Shown: one piece after another, positions 47,506-57,405 of the stretch | Layout of the letters: each line of letters starts with the position of its first letter | How positions within the stretch are numbered: the stretch's first letter is position 1 | Assembly (NCBI GenBank): GCA_903813345.2 | Contig: CAIIXF020000005.1 | Coordinates: forward strand, 1,366,001-1,430,000 | Origin: Owenia fusiformis | Lineage: Eukaryota > Annelida > Polychaeta > Sabellida > Oweniidae | Reading direction: 5' to 3' | DNA length: 64,000 nucleotides | The notes under the pieces: generated by a model | Seen by the model: only the letters and a program-made list of their open reading frames with translations | Told to the model about the DNA's origin: nothing | Database searches by the model: none | Translations under genes and position numbers: made by a program

Positions 47506-48835
47506 TCAGTCACCGTGCCTTGCTCTGCTCGCCACAAGGTAGTCTTGCCTCTGGGCCTTGTGTTCCCCAGTAACATACAACAGCGGATTATATAAAAATG
47601 GACTGTAACAAATACCCGGATTTGTTGATTTTTAAAAAAAGTAATTTTTTTTTATATCACTTTTAATGCCCGGCATAAAAAGTGATGTCCCATTTTATGC
47701 TGGCATAAAAAAGTGATATCCCATTTTATGCTGGCATAAAAAGTGATGTCCCATTTTATGCTGAGCATAAAAAGAGATACTCCATTTTATGCTGGTATTG
47801 TTTTGGAAGTGATGTTTAATGGTAGTTCACGATTTAAGACCCATCATTCTGGCACAGATTGCTGAACCGTTGTTAGTTAAGAATTCCTAATAGAATTAAG
47901 AATTATTAGCTGAAACTGAGTTGTTTTGCCCTAGCAAACAATTTTCCAACTTGTAGTTCAACTTCTCAACTTCTTCTGTCTATTTGTTGACAGTCTGTGA
48001 TGTCATCATCAATCATCACAATAGAAATGAGGTAATTCACGATGACATCACAAAGTACTCTGATGACATCATCAATCATCACAATGGAAACGAGATAATT
48101 CATGATGACATCACAAAGCATCTCTGTCATAGATAGAACTCTGCCACATTTCTTAGAAATCAAACTACTATGTGACATCATAGATAATCTCACTGTCACA
48201 GCAAGTCACAGATAGAATTCACTTAATTCCCATTGTGATGATTGATGATGACATCACAGACTGTCAACACATATAGACAAAAATGAATTTCAAATGCATA
48301 TTGGGATATTGTTTGCTAGGACAAACAGAACAGTTTCAGCTATTAATTCTTAATTCTATTAGGAATTCTTAACTAGAATAAGTTCAGCAATCTATGTGAG
48401 AAAGATGGGTCTGAAATCTTGAACCACCATGTTACTAGGGAAAACAAGGGTCAGTGGCAAGACTACCATATGTGTATGTTACTAGGGTAAACAAGGGCCA
48501 GAGGCAAGACTACCATGTGTAGAATCTTTATGTTAGTGGGGAGAATCTGTATATTAGAAGGGAACACAAGGACCAGAAGCAAGACTACCTTTTGTAGAAT
48601 CTTTATGTTAGTGGGGAGAATCTGTATATTAGAAGGGAACACAAGGACCAGAAGCAAGACTACCTTTTGTAGAATCTTTATGTTAGTGGGGAGAATCTGT
48701 ATATTAGAAGGGAACACAAGGACCAGAAGCAAGACTATCTTTTGTAGAATCTGTATGTTACTAGGGAACACAAGGCCCAGAGGCAAGACTACCTTGTGGC
48801 GAGCAGAGCAAGGCACGGTGGCTGATTCTTATAAC
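47506..48835. other. Core of the foldback element: inverted repeats, TTTTATGCT minisatellite and 75 bp tandem
   Basis: CACCGTGCCTTGCTCTGCTC (near 47513) is mirrored by GAGCAGAGCAAGGCACGGTG near 48801-48820. TCACAATAGAAATGAGGTAA-type and GATGATGACATCAC segments pair across a centre near 48120. At 47660-47800 a ~40 bp unit with GGCATAAAAAGTGATGTCCC repeats four times. At 48521-48745 a 75 bp unit with AGAATCTTTATGTTAGTGGG repeats three times. These make the two halves unequal. No coding capacity; local open frames only reflect the repeats. Confidence 0.8.
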
Positions 48836-50117
48836 AGGGTCTTAGTTTTATAACGTGGGGGGTCTTAGTTTTATAACAGGGTCTTAGTTTTATAACGTGG
48901 GGGGTCTTAGTTTTATAACAGGGTCTTAGTTTTATAACGTGGGGGTCTTAGTTTTATAACAGGGTCTTAGTTTTATAACGCGGGGGGTCTTAGTTTTATA
49001 ACAGGGTCTTAGTTTTATAACGTGGGGGGTCTTAGTTTTATAACAGGGTCTTAGTTTTATAACGTGGGGGGGGGTCTTAGTTTTATAACAGGGTCTTAGT
49101 TTTATAACGTGGGGGGTCTTAGTTTTATAACAGGGTCTTAGTTTTATAACGTGGGGGGTCTTAGTTTTATAACAGGGTCTTAGTTTTATAATGTGGGGGG
49201 TCTTAGTTTTATAACAGGGTCTTAGTTTTATAACGTGGGGGGTCTTAGTTTTATAACGTGGGGGGTCTTAGTTTTATAACAGGGTCTTAGTTTTATAACG
49301 TGGGGGGTCTTAGTTTTATAACGTGGGGGGTCTTAGTTTTATAACAGGGTCTTAGTTTTATTACGTGGGGGGTCTTAGTTTTATAACAGGGTCTTAGTTT
49401 TATAACGTGGGGGGTCTTAGTTTTATAACAGGGGGGTCTTAGTTTTATAACAGGGTCTTAGTTTTATTACGTGGGGGGTCTTAGTTTTATAACAGGGTCT
49501 TAGTTTTATAACGTGGGGGGTCTTAGTTTTATAACAGGGTCTTAGTTTTATAACGTGGGGGGTCTTAGTTTTATAACAGGGTCTTAGTTTTATAACGTGG
49601 GTGGTCTTAGTTTTATAACAGGGTCTTAGTTTTATAACGTGGGGGGTCTTAGTTTTATAACAGGGTCTTAGTTTTATAACGTGGGGGGTCTTAGTTTTAT
49701 AACAGGGTCTTAGTTTTATTACGTGGGGGGTCTTAGTTTTATAACAGGGTCTTAGTTTTATTACGTGGGGGGTCTTAGTTTTATAACAGGGTCTTAGTTT
49801 TATAACGTGGGGGGTCTTAGTTTTATAACAGGGTCTTAGTTTTATAACGTGGGGGGTCTTAGTTTTATAACAGGGTCTTAGTTTTATAACGTGGGTGGTC
49901 TTAGTTTTATAACAGGGTCTTAGTTTTATAACGTGGGGGGTCTTAGTTTTATAACAGGGTCTTAGTTTTATAACGTGGGGGGGTCTTAGTTTTATAACAG
50001 GGTCTTAGTTTTATTACGTGGGGGGTCTTAGTTTTATAACAGGGTCTTAGTTTTATTACATGGGGGGTCTTAGTTTTATAACAGGGTCTTAGTTTTATAA
50101 CGTGGGGGGTCTTAGTT
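48836..50117 (-). repeat. Right-arm minisatellite, ~30 copies of the same 42 bp dimer, inverted
   Basis: Same dimer as the left arm in reverse complement (AACGTGGGGGGTCTTAGTTT, then TATAACAGGGTCTTAG). It is shorter than the left arm by about 1 kb, indicating independent expansion or contraction. Confidence 0.95.
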
Positions 50118-50158
50118 TTGTAGGTCTTAGGTCTTAGGTCTTTGTTTTGTAGACACCC

Positions 50159-50168
50159 TATCAAACGT
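50159..50168. repeat. 10 bp target-site duplication, right copy
   Basis: TATCAAACGT, identical to 45159-45168. Confidence 0.9.
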
Positions 50169-50534
50169 CGTTCATTGGGATAAATATGTATGTCAGTAAG
50201 CATAGTACTATATATAGTGATAAAGGAATTGACGAATATTTGGAAATTACCTCCTGTTCAAGTTCCAATCATTTTTATAGATTATATTGATATATTTAAT
50301 ATCACTGAATATGGTATTGCTTGTTGAGGATCACACAACATTACCGTTTATCATTCATTTGAGATTTAAGCAGGGTCCATTTTTTAAAGAAATAATCGTT
50401 TTAAAAGATTTCTTGTTAATAGATAATAAATAAGTACAAAAACATGAATTATTATATATCAAGAGCATAATGTAAAATTTCAACTGAAAAATTAGATCAA
50501 AATGGAATCCATGTTCACAGTGGGGGGGGTATAA
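50169..50534. other. Continuation of the interrupted repeat, then unannotated DNA
   Basis: CGTTCATTGGGATA continues the CCGT-type end split by the foldback element. The remaining ~350 bp shows nothing recognisable. Confidence 0.45.
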
Positions 50535-51063
50535 CCATGGGCTTTCAACTAGAAGGGTAGGCAACTTCCCATATTTCATACATAAACATTGCCATGGGTT
50601 TTCAAAATTGGAGAATGTACACATTCCAAGAAAATCTTATTTTGTACTTTTTATTGATGATTAAAAGAAATAACTCAAAAATGAAAACATGATCTTCTAC
50701 ATACATCTTGATAATTTAATAAAAATTGGAATTCAACATAATTATGACAATACAGAAAGTGAACATTCTCCCACAGATTATGTTTTTATTGGAATGTGTT
50801 CTTGAATAATTACCCACAATGCAATACTCAAAGAGAACATCTTGATAACTCTTATTCTTATTGGTCTCTTTTGTTTACTTTTATATGATATTGAATATAT
50901 TTTATGCGTAAATCATATTAAAAATTGATTTTTATTCAAAATAATACTAAAACATATACATCTTTTTGAAATATTGCCATAAAAGGGAAGCATGTCATTG
51001 CTCATTTTGAAGGTCTCATGTTATTACATAGAGTTGCATACCCTTCTAGTTGAAAGCCCATGG
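50535..51063. mobile_element. 529 bp CCATGGG-ended inverted-repeat element
   Basis: CCATGGGCTTTCAACTAGAA at the left is exactly mirrored by TTCTAGTTGAAAGCCCATGG at the right (~24 bp termini, extending to GGGTA). Flanks are TATAA on both sides (50530-50534 and 51064-51068). An internal CCATGGGTTTTCAAAATTGG (near 50594) repeats the end motif. No coding capacity. Confidence 0.8.
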
Positions 51064-51646
51064 TATAACTCATCAATCACTGGATACTTTTTCTAAAGCT
51101 TATTGTTACAGCCTAATGTTTTTAATTTGCTTTTTTAGTTAGGATTATAGCATTGACTATTTATAAATTTTTGAGCACCATAAAAAGTTACAGAACTTCA
51201 TTTATGAACGATTTCAGCAGGGGTCTATTTTACAAATATTAAATATTTTTCCGGATAGTTCTTAGATGAAAAGCTAGTACATTGTTACGATTAAATTACA
51301 TCATTGAGGTGTATAAATCATGAAAACAGGTTTCATCCTGATGTCTTCAACCTAATTCGTATAATGCCATGTCACAAATGGGGGAGGGGACATTGACCTC
51401 CACTTGGGGATCTTTATTACTTATATGATTTCAATATTACAGTAATGTTCGGTATCATTATAAACAGGGATTAAATAAGTGTAGACTATTATAAATACGT
51501 TGACAGCAAAAAAAATTATACAATTAAAACTGTAAAATGAGATAACAATAGGCTCTAAAATCACAATGATTGGTGCAACTAATCAAATTTTTACTTTATA
51601 AGCTTAGTATCATGTCCTAACAATTTAAATTAATTTTAAATAGTTA
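51064..51646. other. Unannotated AT-rich spacer
   Basis: No gene or repeat supported. Confidence 0.5.
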
Positions 51647-52190
51647 GGAGGGATATAGGGAACGTCCGTCCATCCATCTGTCCGTCCGTCTGTACGTACG
51701 TACGTTCGGGCAATAACTCAAATACCATCGGCCCGATTTTGTTCATATTTTGTACACATATACCCTATGGAGGTAAAAGTTCTGTTCGAAAGCCGATTTT
51801 CAAAATGGCCACTCATTTAAAAATAGCGGCCATTTAGGCGCCGATTTTACAGTTATTTAGGTGCAATATGTAAAACTGCAAAAGCAATATCTTTTAAATA
51901 AAAAAAAAAATATAGGACATTAATAAAGCTAGAAATGTAGATATTAAAGAAGCACATGGCAGCCATCTTGAAAAATGGTGGCCTTTACTTGTTATTTTAC
52001 AATTTTTGCTGTAACTCGAAAAGTAGTGGAGTGGGAGAAGGCGGCCATTTTAACGTATTTTACTATAACTCGAAAAGTTGTGGAACGATTTTGATCATCT
52101 CTGGTATGTGAATACTATCAACATGGCACACTGAATTTTTTGAATATCTTAAAGTGGTTCAGATTTAATTCATGATTAATTCAAAAAGAT
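51647..52190 (+). mobile_element. CCGT-type foldback element, inverted half 1
   Basis: Starts GGAGGGATATAGGGAACGTC, runs into a CCGT/ACGT microsatellite (51664-51705), then GGGCAATAACTCAAATACC, GTTCATATTTTGTACACATA and several GGCCATTT/GGCGGCCATTTT blocks alternating with TAACTCGAAAAGTAGTGGAG. All of these occur in reverse order and complement in 53090-53955. Confidence 0.8.
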
Positions 52191-52734
52191 GAATATTTTG
52201 TGGATAGTTCTCGGATCAATTACTATTATTACCACCTTGCGGGCATGTTTTAGGGGTATTAGTGCTAGTTTAGGTGGCATTTATGTTACTTTATCGACCT
52301 GAGCAATAATTCTAATAACGTCATTTCTGCGGGCAATATTAAACAAATACTGGATGATCAGGAGCTGGATATGGCAGAATACCTATTCGAGAAAACAATA
52401 TTGGGCGAGACGGTATTAATTAATTTCAATAGAAAGTTTGGGTTCTAGCATTGCCTCATTACATAGGACAGTCTATTTTCTACTAAATAAAATAATCAGG
52501 GTAAACGCATTTCTATTACTAAAGTTATTTGCTTGTAGAGATGCTTGTAGAGCCCGTATCGCAAAAGTCATATATCCTTTCACCCCACATCATATCATAT
52601 GCTTTATTGATGTTAAAATCCATTTTTATAAATTGTGGGAATAAATTCCTAACTCATCTTAGATTATGATTTAATGCAATATTATATGTGATCAAATGCT
52701 TTTTCCGTAAAGGTTTTAAAATGTAAACAGTGCT
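52191..52734. other. Spacer between the two halves
   Basis: No gene supported; the 68-aa frame at 52438-52644 has no recognisable content. Confidence 0.4.
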
Positions 52735-52915
52735 CAGTTTCAGTGTTCAACAGGTGAAAACGTATGTAGGAATATAGGCAGAAACAATTTGCAGATCAAC
52801 GAAAACAAGAATGTGTTCAAAGAAAGTGAACTAAATGGAACCATTATTTTTAATCAGGTTGAATGCAAAATATAGTCAGACAGAAGATATTATTTTCAAT
52901 TAAACAGATAAAACC
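52735..52915 (+). repeat. Partial unit of the ~340 bp satellite
   Basis: CAACAGGTGAAAACGTATGT through AATTAAACAGATAAAA matches the array at 54100-55340. It stops abruptly at 52915, and the part of the unit that should follow (ATCAATATATCATGCTAATG) is found at about 53954, so the unit has probably been split by an insertion. Confidence 0.75.
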
Positions 52916-53955
52916 AGAACAACGGCAACGCCAAAGCGTAGCGAATCCCATCGAACAGAAATGGCTGGCATTTTTACAAACGAAGCGCAAATATCATAAA
53001 ACAACACACCAGAAAGGCCACCATTTTCAAAACTCCCCAAGTTTTATTAGACAATGTGCCATGCTTAAAGTATTCACATATCAAATATGAACAAAATCGC
53101 TCCACTACTTTTCGAGATATGGTAAAATACGTTAAAATGGCGGCCATTTGTCAAATATGAACAAAATCGCTCACTACTTTTCAAGTTATAGTAAAATACG
53201 TTAAAATGGCGGCCATTTTTCAAATATGAACAAAATCGCTCACTACTTTTCAAGTTATAGTAAAATACGTTAAAATGGCGGCCATTTTTCAAAATTGTTT
53301 TCAAAATGGCTGCCTTCTACCAAAAGTGTCATAGGACAGTGTGCCATGCTTATAGTATTCACATACCAAATATGAACAAAATCGCTCCACTACTTTTCGA
53401 GTTATAGTAAAATACGTTAAAATGGCGGCCATCTTGAAAAATGGCCGCCTTCTACCAAAAGTGTCTTTAGACAGTGTGCAATGCTTATAGTATTCACACA
53501 CCAAATATGAACAAAATCGCTCCACTATTTTTTGAGTTACAGCAAAAATCGTAAAATGACGAGTAAAGGCCGCCATTTTTCAAGATGGCTGCCATGTGCT
53601 TTTTTAATATCTACATTTGTAGCATTATTAATGTCCTTCATAATTTTTTTACATTTAAAACATATTGCTGTTACAGTTTTACATATTGCACCTAAATTAC
53701 TGTAAAATCGCCACTAAAATGGCCGCCATTTTGAAATGAGCGGCCATTTTGAAAATCGGCTTTCGAGCAGAACTTCTACTCTCATAGGGTATATGTGTAC
53801 AAAATATGAACAAAATCAGGCCAACGGTATTTGAGTTATTGCCCGGACGGACGGACAGACGGACGGACGTACGTACGGACGTACGTACGGACGGACGGAC
53901 GGACGGACGGACGGAGGCGTTCCCTATATCCCTCCGAACTTCGTTCGATGGGATA
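52916..53955 (-). mobile_element. CCGT-type element (inverted half 2), inserted in a satellite unit
   Basis: Ends with GTTCCCTATATCCCTCCGAA and CTTCGTTCGATGGGAT. ATCCCATCGAAC occurs inverted near its other end (about 52947). It contains four to five tandem ~65-70 bp units (CAAATATGAACAAAATCGCT, TAGTAAAATACGTTAAAATG, GCGGCCATTT; 53085-53560) and a long (GGAC)n/(GTAC)n microsatellite (53843-53915). Open frames here are repeat shadows. Confidence 0.75.
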
Positions 53956-55340
53956 ATCAATATATCATGCTAATGACCTTTCCAAAAGCCGATTCATAAG
54001 TGGAAAATTCGTTGTTAACTTCAAAAGTGTCAATATCTAATATTTTTCATTTTCATGGACCTCTGTTAAACCCCTCAATGATAAGTAAACGGTAATGTAG
54101 ACAGGTCCCCAACGGGTGAAAACGTATGTAGGAATATATGTTCTATCATTTAAACATATCATTAACAATTGACGGATCACCGAAAAACGAGATGATGTTA
54201 ATTTTTTATCATTTTGAATCCAAAATATAGTCAAACAGACTATCTTAGTTTCAATTAAACAGATAAAATCAATATGGCATACTAATATTAATAATAACCT
54301 TTCCAAAAAAACTTCAAAACTATCAAAATCTAATATTTTTTATATTTTTTGTGAACCGCTGTTAAACCCCTCAATAATTAATAAATAAGTTTATTGGTCT
54401 CTTGAACATCTAATGTACATCTAGATAAAATCAATATGTTATACCAGTAAACTTTCCAAAAGCCGATTAGTGACTAGATAATCTGTTGTAAACTTCAATC
54501 TATCAAAATCTAATATTCTTGTTGACCCCTCCCTGTTAAACCCCTCAATAATAAGTAAGCGGTAAAGTCCTCAACAGGTGAAAATGTATGTGATAATACA
54601 TGTTTTATCATTTGCACATATCATTTAACAATTGGCGGATCAACAAAAACAAGATGATGTTAAAAGAAAGTGAACAAAAAGGAACAATTATTTCTAATCA
54701 TTTTGAATGCAAAATAATCAGACAGACGATCTTATTTTTAATTAAACAGATAAAATCAATAGGTCATGCTAATAACCTTCTCAAAAACCGATTCATGAGT
54801 AGATAATCCTTTATAAACTTCAAAAATACCAAAATCTAATATTTTTATTTTTTGTGGACCCCTGTCAAACCCCTCAATAATAAGTAAATGGTAATGTTGA
54901 CAAGTGCTCAACATGTGAAAACGTATGTAGGAATATATGTTCTATCATTTAAACATATCAAAACAATTGGCCGATCAACAAAAACAAGATGATGTTAAAA
55001 GAAAGTGAACTAAATGGAACAATTAATTTTAATCATTTTAAATGCAAAATATAGTCAGACAGGTGATCTTTCTTTCAATTAAACAGATAAAATCAATATG
55101 TCATGCTAATAAGTAATAACCTTCCCAAAAACCGATTCATAAGTAGATAATCTGTTGTAAACTTCAAAAATATCAAAATCTAATATGTTTCATTTTTTGT
55201 GGACCCATGTTAAATCCCTCAATAATAAGTAAATGGTAATGTTGACAAGTGCTCAACAAATGAAAACATATGCAGGAATATGTGTTTTATCATTTTAACT
55301 CATCAAAACAATTGGAGGATGAACAGGAGGAAACGGCTTA
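53956..55340 (+). repeat. ~340 bp satellite array, about four diverged units
   Basis: GTGAAAAcGTATGTAGG landmarks at 54116, 54578, 54915 and 55259 give spacings of 462, 337 and 344 bp; the first interval carries an extra partial unit (54380-54560). Other shared strings are TTAAACCCCTCAATAATAAG, AATTAAACAGATAAAATCAA and AACAAAAACAAGATGATGTT. Divergence between units is moderate. Confidence 0.85.
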
Positions 55341-55769
55341 ATTAAGGCTTATCTGAGAAATTCCATTATCACTAATAAGGGAGCAGCAAGAATATTGTAC
55401 AGAAACAATACATACAATGTACAAGTGCATTTGATGCAACATTTATTTTGAAGTTGAAGTTCAATAAAAATTATTGTTTTATAAAGCTTGTTGTATAGCT
55501 CTTGAAAAGAATATTTGATAAATCGTATTAATTAATACAAGAAGTAACTTCAGAATGTTTAGAATGTCAGTTCTGGAGTAATCCTAGTCATACCCCTTTC
55601 AAGAAAATAAAGATGTCTAAAATATATCGCATATTTTGTCTTCAATTTTTCAGGGTGGATAAAAATTGTAAGGAAATACATAGTTTCATAAATCATTTCA
55701 TTGTCTTCTAATATACATATTTATGAGTAAAATGATCAAATTAATACTATAAACATATGCATTAAATAA
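55341..55769. other. Unannotated AT-rich spacer
   Basis: Nothing recognisable. Confidence 0.5.
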
Positions 55770-56115
55770 ACAAGGTACAGGGTGAACAATTTGGAAATGG
55801 CCACACATTCACCAAATTGTCATTAGACAGTGTCATAAGTATTTAATATATGAAATGTTTCTCATTACAGCAAAATGTAAAATGGCCGCCATTTTTAAAA
55901 TGACTGCTTATTAGCAAAATTGTCATTAAACAGTGTATACATCAAAATGTAAGATAACACAAATAAAAAGGGCAAACATTTTCTCAATACATCCATTTAT
56001 CAGATTGCTCCACTACTTTTACACTTTTAGCAAAAATTGTTGACAGACAGACAGACGTAGGGACATACATACATACGATGCCATTCTCTATATCCCCCCA
56101 ATCTGTTCGATGGGA
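55770..56115 (-). repeat. Diverged third copy of the CCGT-type element end
   Basis: GTAAAATGGCCGCCATTTTT, ATTGCTCCACTACTTTT, a CAGA/CATA microsatellite (56042-56078), then TCTCTATATCCCCCCAATCT and GTTCGATGGGATAATCAAT. Same order as 53090-53960, but shorter and more decayed. Confidence 0.7.
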
Positions 56116-56265
56116 TAATCAATCAGGATCCATAGGACCCTGTAAATAGGCAAGATCTAAATAAACTGTACATAAATTCAGCATGAACTGGCATTTTTAA
56201 AATGGATCAATTTCACGTTTCATTTGATTTCAAATCTGCCATGTCTATAACGCCAATGTAATCTG

Positions 56266-56418
56266 TCATTTGCCATCATGCTCAAATGCCTCGCTACACG
56301 CAGATATAACCGCACCATCTGGATCGTGAAAGCTGTCTACAATGTTACCCTGCTGGTCGACTTCAATAAAAAGGACGTGTTTTGGGATGAACAAGGCGTA
56401 CACCGATAGAGGAGTAAT
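56266..56418 (-). CDS. Orphan C-terminal exon of an APMAP/strictosidine-synthase-like gene
   Basis: On the - strand an acceptor (GATATTTCCAG) is followed by 50 codons and TGA. The peptide PKHVLFIEVDQQGNIVDSFH then DPDGAVISACSEAFEHDGK matches the end of animal APMAP-type six-bladed beta-propeller proteins, where the typical pattern is LHDPDG...SEVHEHDGHLYLGSF. Here the frame stops right after EHDGK; one base shift later DYIGVID continues the pattern, so either the protein is shortened or there is a frameshift. No upstream exon was found between here and the next gene (57.1 kb, opposite strand). It may be a pseudogene fragment, or its other exons may lie beyond the window. Confidence 0.7.
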   Translation of the reverse strand: MTPLSVYALFIPKHVLFIEVDQQGNIVDSFHDPDGAVISACSEAFEHDGK

Positions 56419-56419
56419 C

Positions 56420-57078
56420 TGGAAATATCAAACAATACACGTGTATAAATTATTATGATGAATAAAATGAACAAAATTGAGTCAATAAATTAATATATTT
56501 ATTATCAAGACAGGATAATTCTAAATTGCTGTATTATATAACTTCAGATTTAATCTTCTTACATCTATTGATGATGTTGTTTTTATTTAATCATACATGT
56601 AGGCAGCTTTTGGTGGAGTGGGGGGGGGGGGCTAAAACTATAGGTGCTTCAGGTCTACCTCTAATATGATATTTCACACTGAGGCCATTTCTTTTTCAAT
56701 GCAAGAAAATAAGTAGATTATCATATTATCACCAGAAATCCTACATTGTTTTTGACATTTAAACACACCCCTCATGTCTAACCCAATCACAATGAGACTA
56801 CAGACACACATAATAAAACAATATAAACTAGGCCTTTGGCCATTGAATTAATACATGATTGTTTATTGCTGTTTTATATCAACCTGCCATTGTTGAGTAA
56901 TCTCATAACTTACATCACTGAATTAATTAAAGTTACCCTTCAGTAAGACTGCTTTGGGAAAAACAATATTGTTGGTGTTAATATTGAAACAATTATTTAG
57001 GATGTAGTACTATGAGCCAATGGGGATTAGGGTGAGGTCTTTAAAGTGCCAGAGGGGGACCAGGGGCCAAGTAGATAG
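56420..57078. other. Intergenic / promoter region of the His-rich gene
   Basis: Includes a poly-G tract near 56620. No exon for the APMAP-like gene is seen. The last ~80 bp are the core promoter of the next gene. Confidence 0.5.
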
Positions 57079-57086
57079 TATATAAG
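57079..57086 (+). promoter_or_regulatory. TATA box of the His-rich secreted protein gene
   Basis: TATATAAG about 30 bp before a short non-coding first exon (about 57110-57134) that ends CTCTAG|GTAAGC. A clear TATA suggests strong, tissue-restricted expression. Confidence 0.7.
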
Positions 57087-57109
57087 GCTGATGCTGAAGT
57101 CAGTAAATC

Positions 57110-57134
57110 ATTGAATCATCACAACTGACTCTAG
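57110..57134 (+). other. Non-coding exon 1 of the His-rich gene
   Basis: Inferred transcription start ~30 bp after TATATAAG; ends at a GTAAGC donor. The intron runs 57135-57393 to TTTTAG. Confidence 0.55.
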
Positions 57135-57405
57135 GTAAGCTTAATATATAACTACACAAATGTTTTTATAACTAACTATTTTAAATAAGTAATATATTAC
57201 ATGTAATATAAATTTTCGACGATATCCTAAAATCTGAAAAAATTCTCTTTTAAACCTGTTACTTATCATATGCAGAATAGTTGCATTGTCATTCAAATAT
57301 CAATGTGAAATAGGGGAAATATACCTAATTTGTATAAAAATTGTCCATTATGATTTTACTTAAAAATGTAATATCTATTTTCTGTTGTTTTAGACATCAA
57401 GAATC

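Larger units (their letters stand above)
45169..50158. mobile_element. 4,990 bp foldback transposon with minisatellite arms (Mutator/Rehavkus-like)
   Basis: Begins GGGTGTCTACAAAACAAAG and ends with the exact reverse complement; identity of the two termini continues through TAAGACCTAAGACCTACAAA. Exact 10 bp duplications flank it. Each arm is a tandem array of a 42 bp dimer (45211-47505 left, 48836-50117 right, opposite strands), and the core between them is also an inverted repeat. There is no transposase or convincing gene, so it is a non-autonomous element. A duplication of 9-11 bp and tandem-repeat termini are known from Mutator-superfamily Rehavkus elements and Drosophila FB. The superfamily is an inference. 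Confidence 0.88.

Noticed and set aside
48463-48853. Open frames of 112-117 aa with LPTNIKILQKVVLLLVLVFP-type repeats on both strands
   Set aside because: They are translations of the three-copy 75 bp tandem in the foldback core; no gene features.
45200-50117. CRISPR-like array of direct repeats
   Set aside because: The repeats are contiguous, without unique spacers, in a eukaryotic inverted-repeat element.
53697-53960. VRPSVRPSVRTSVR open frame
   Set aside because: Translation of the GGAC/GTAC microsatellite in an element end.
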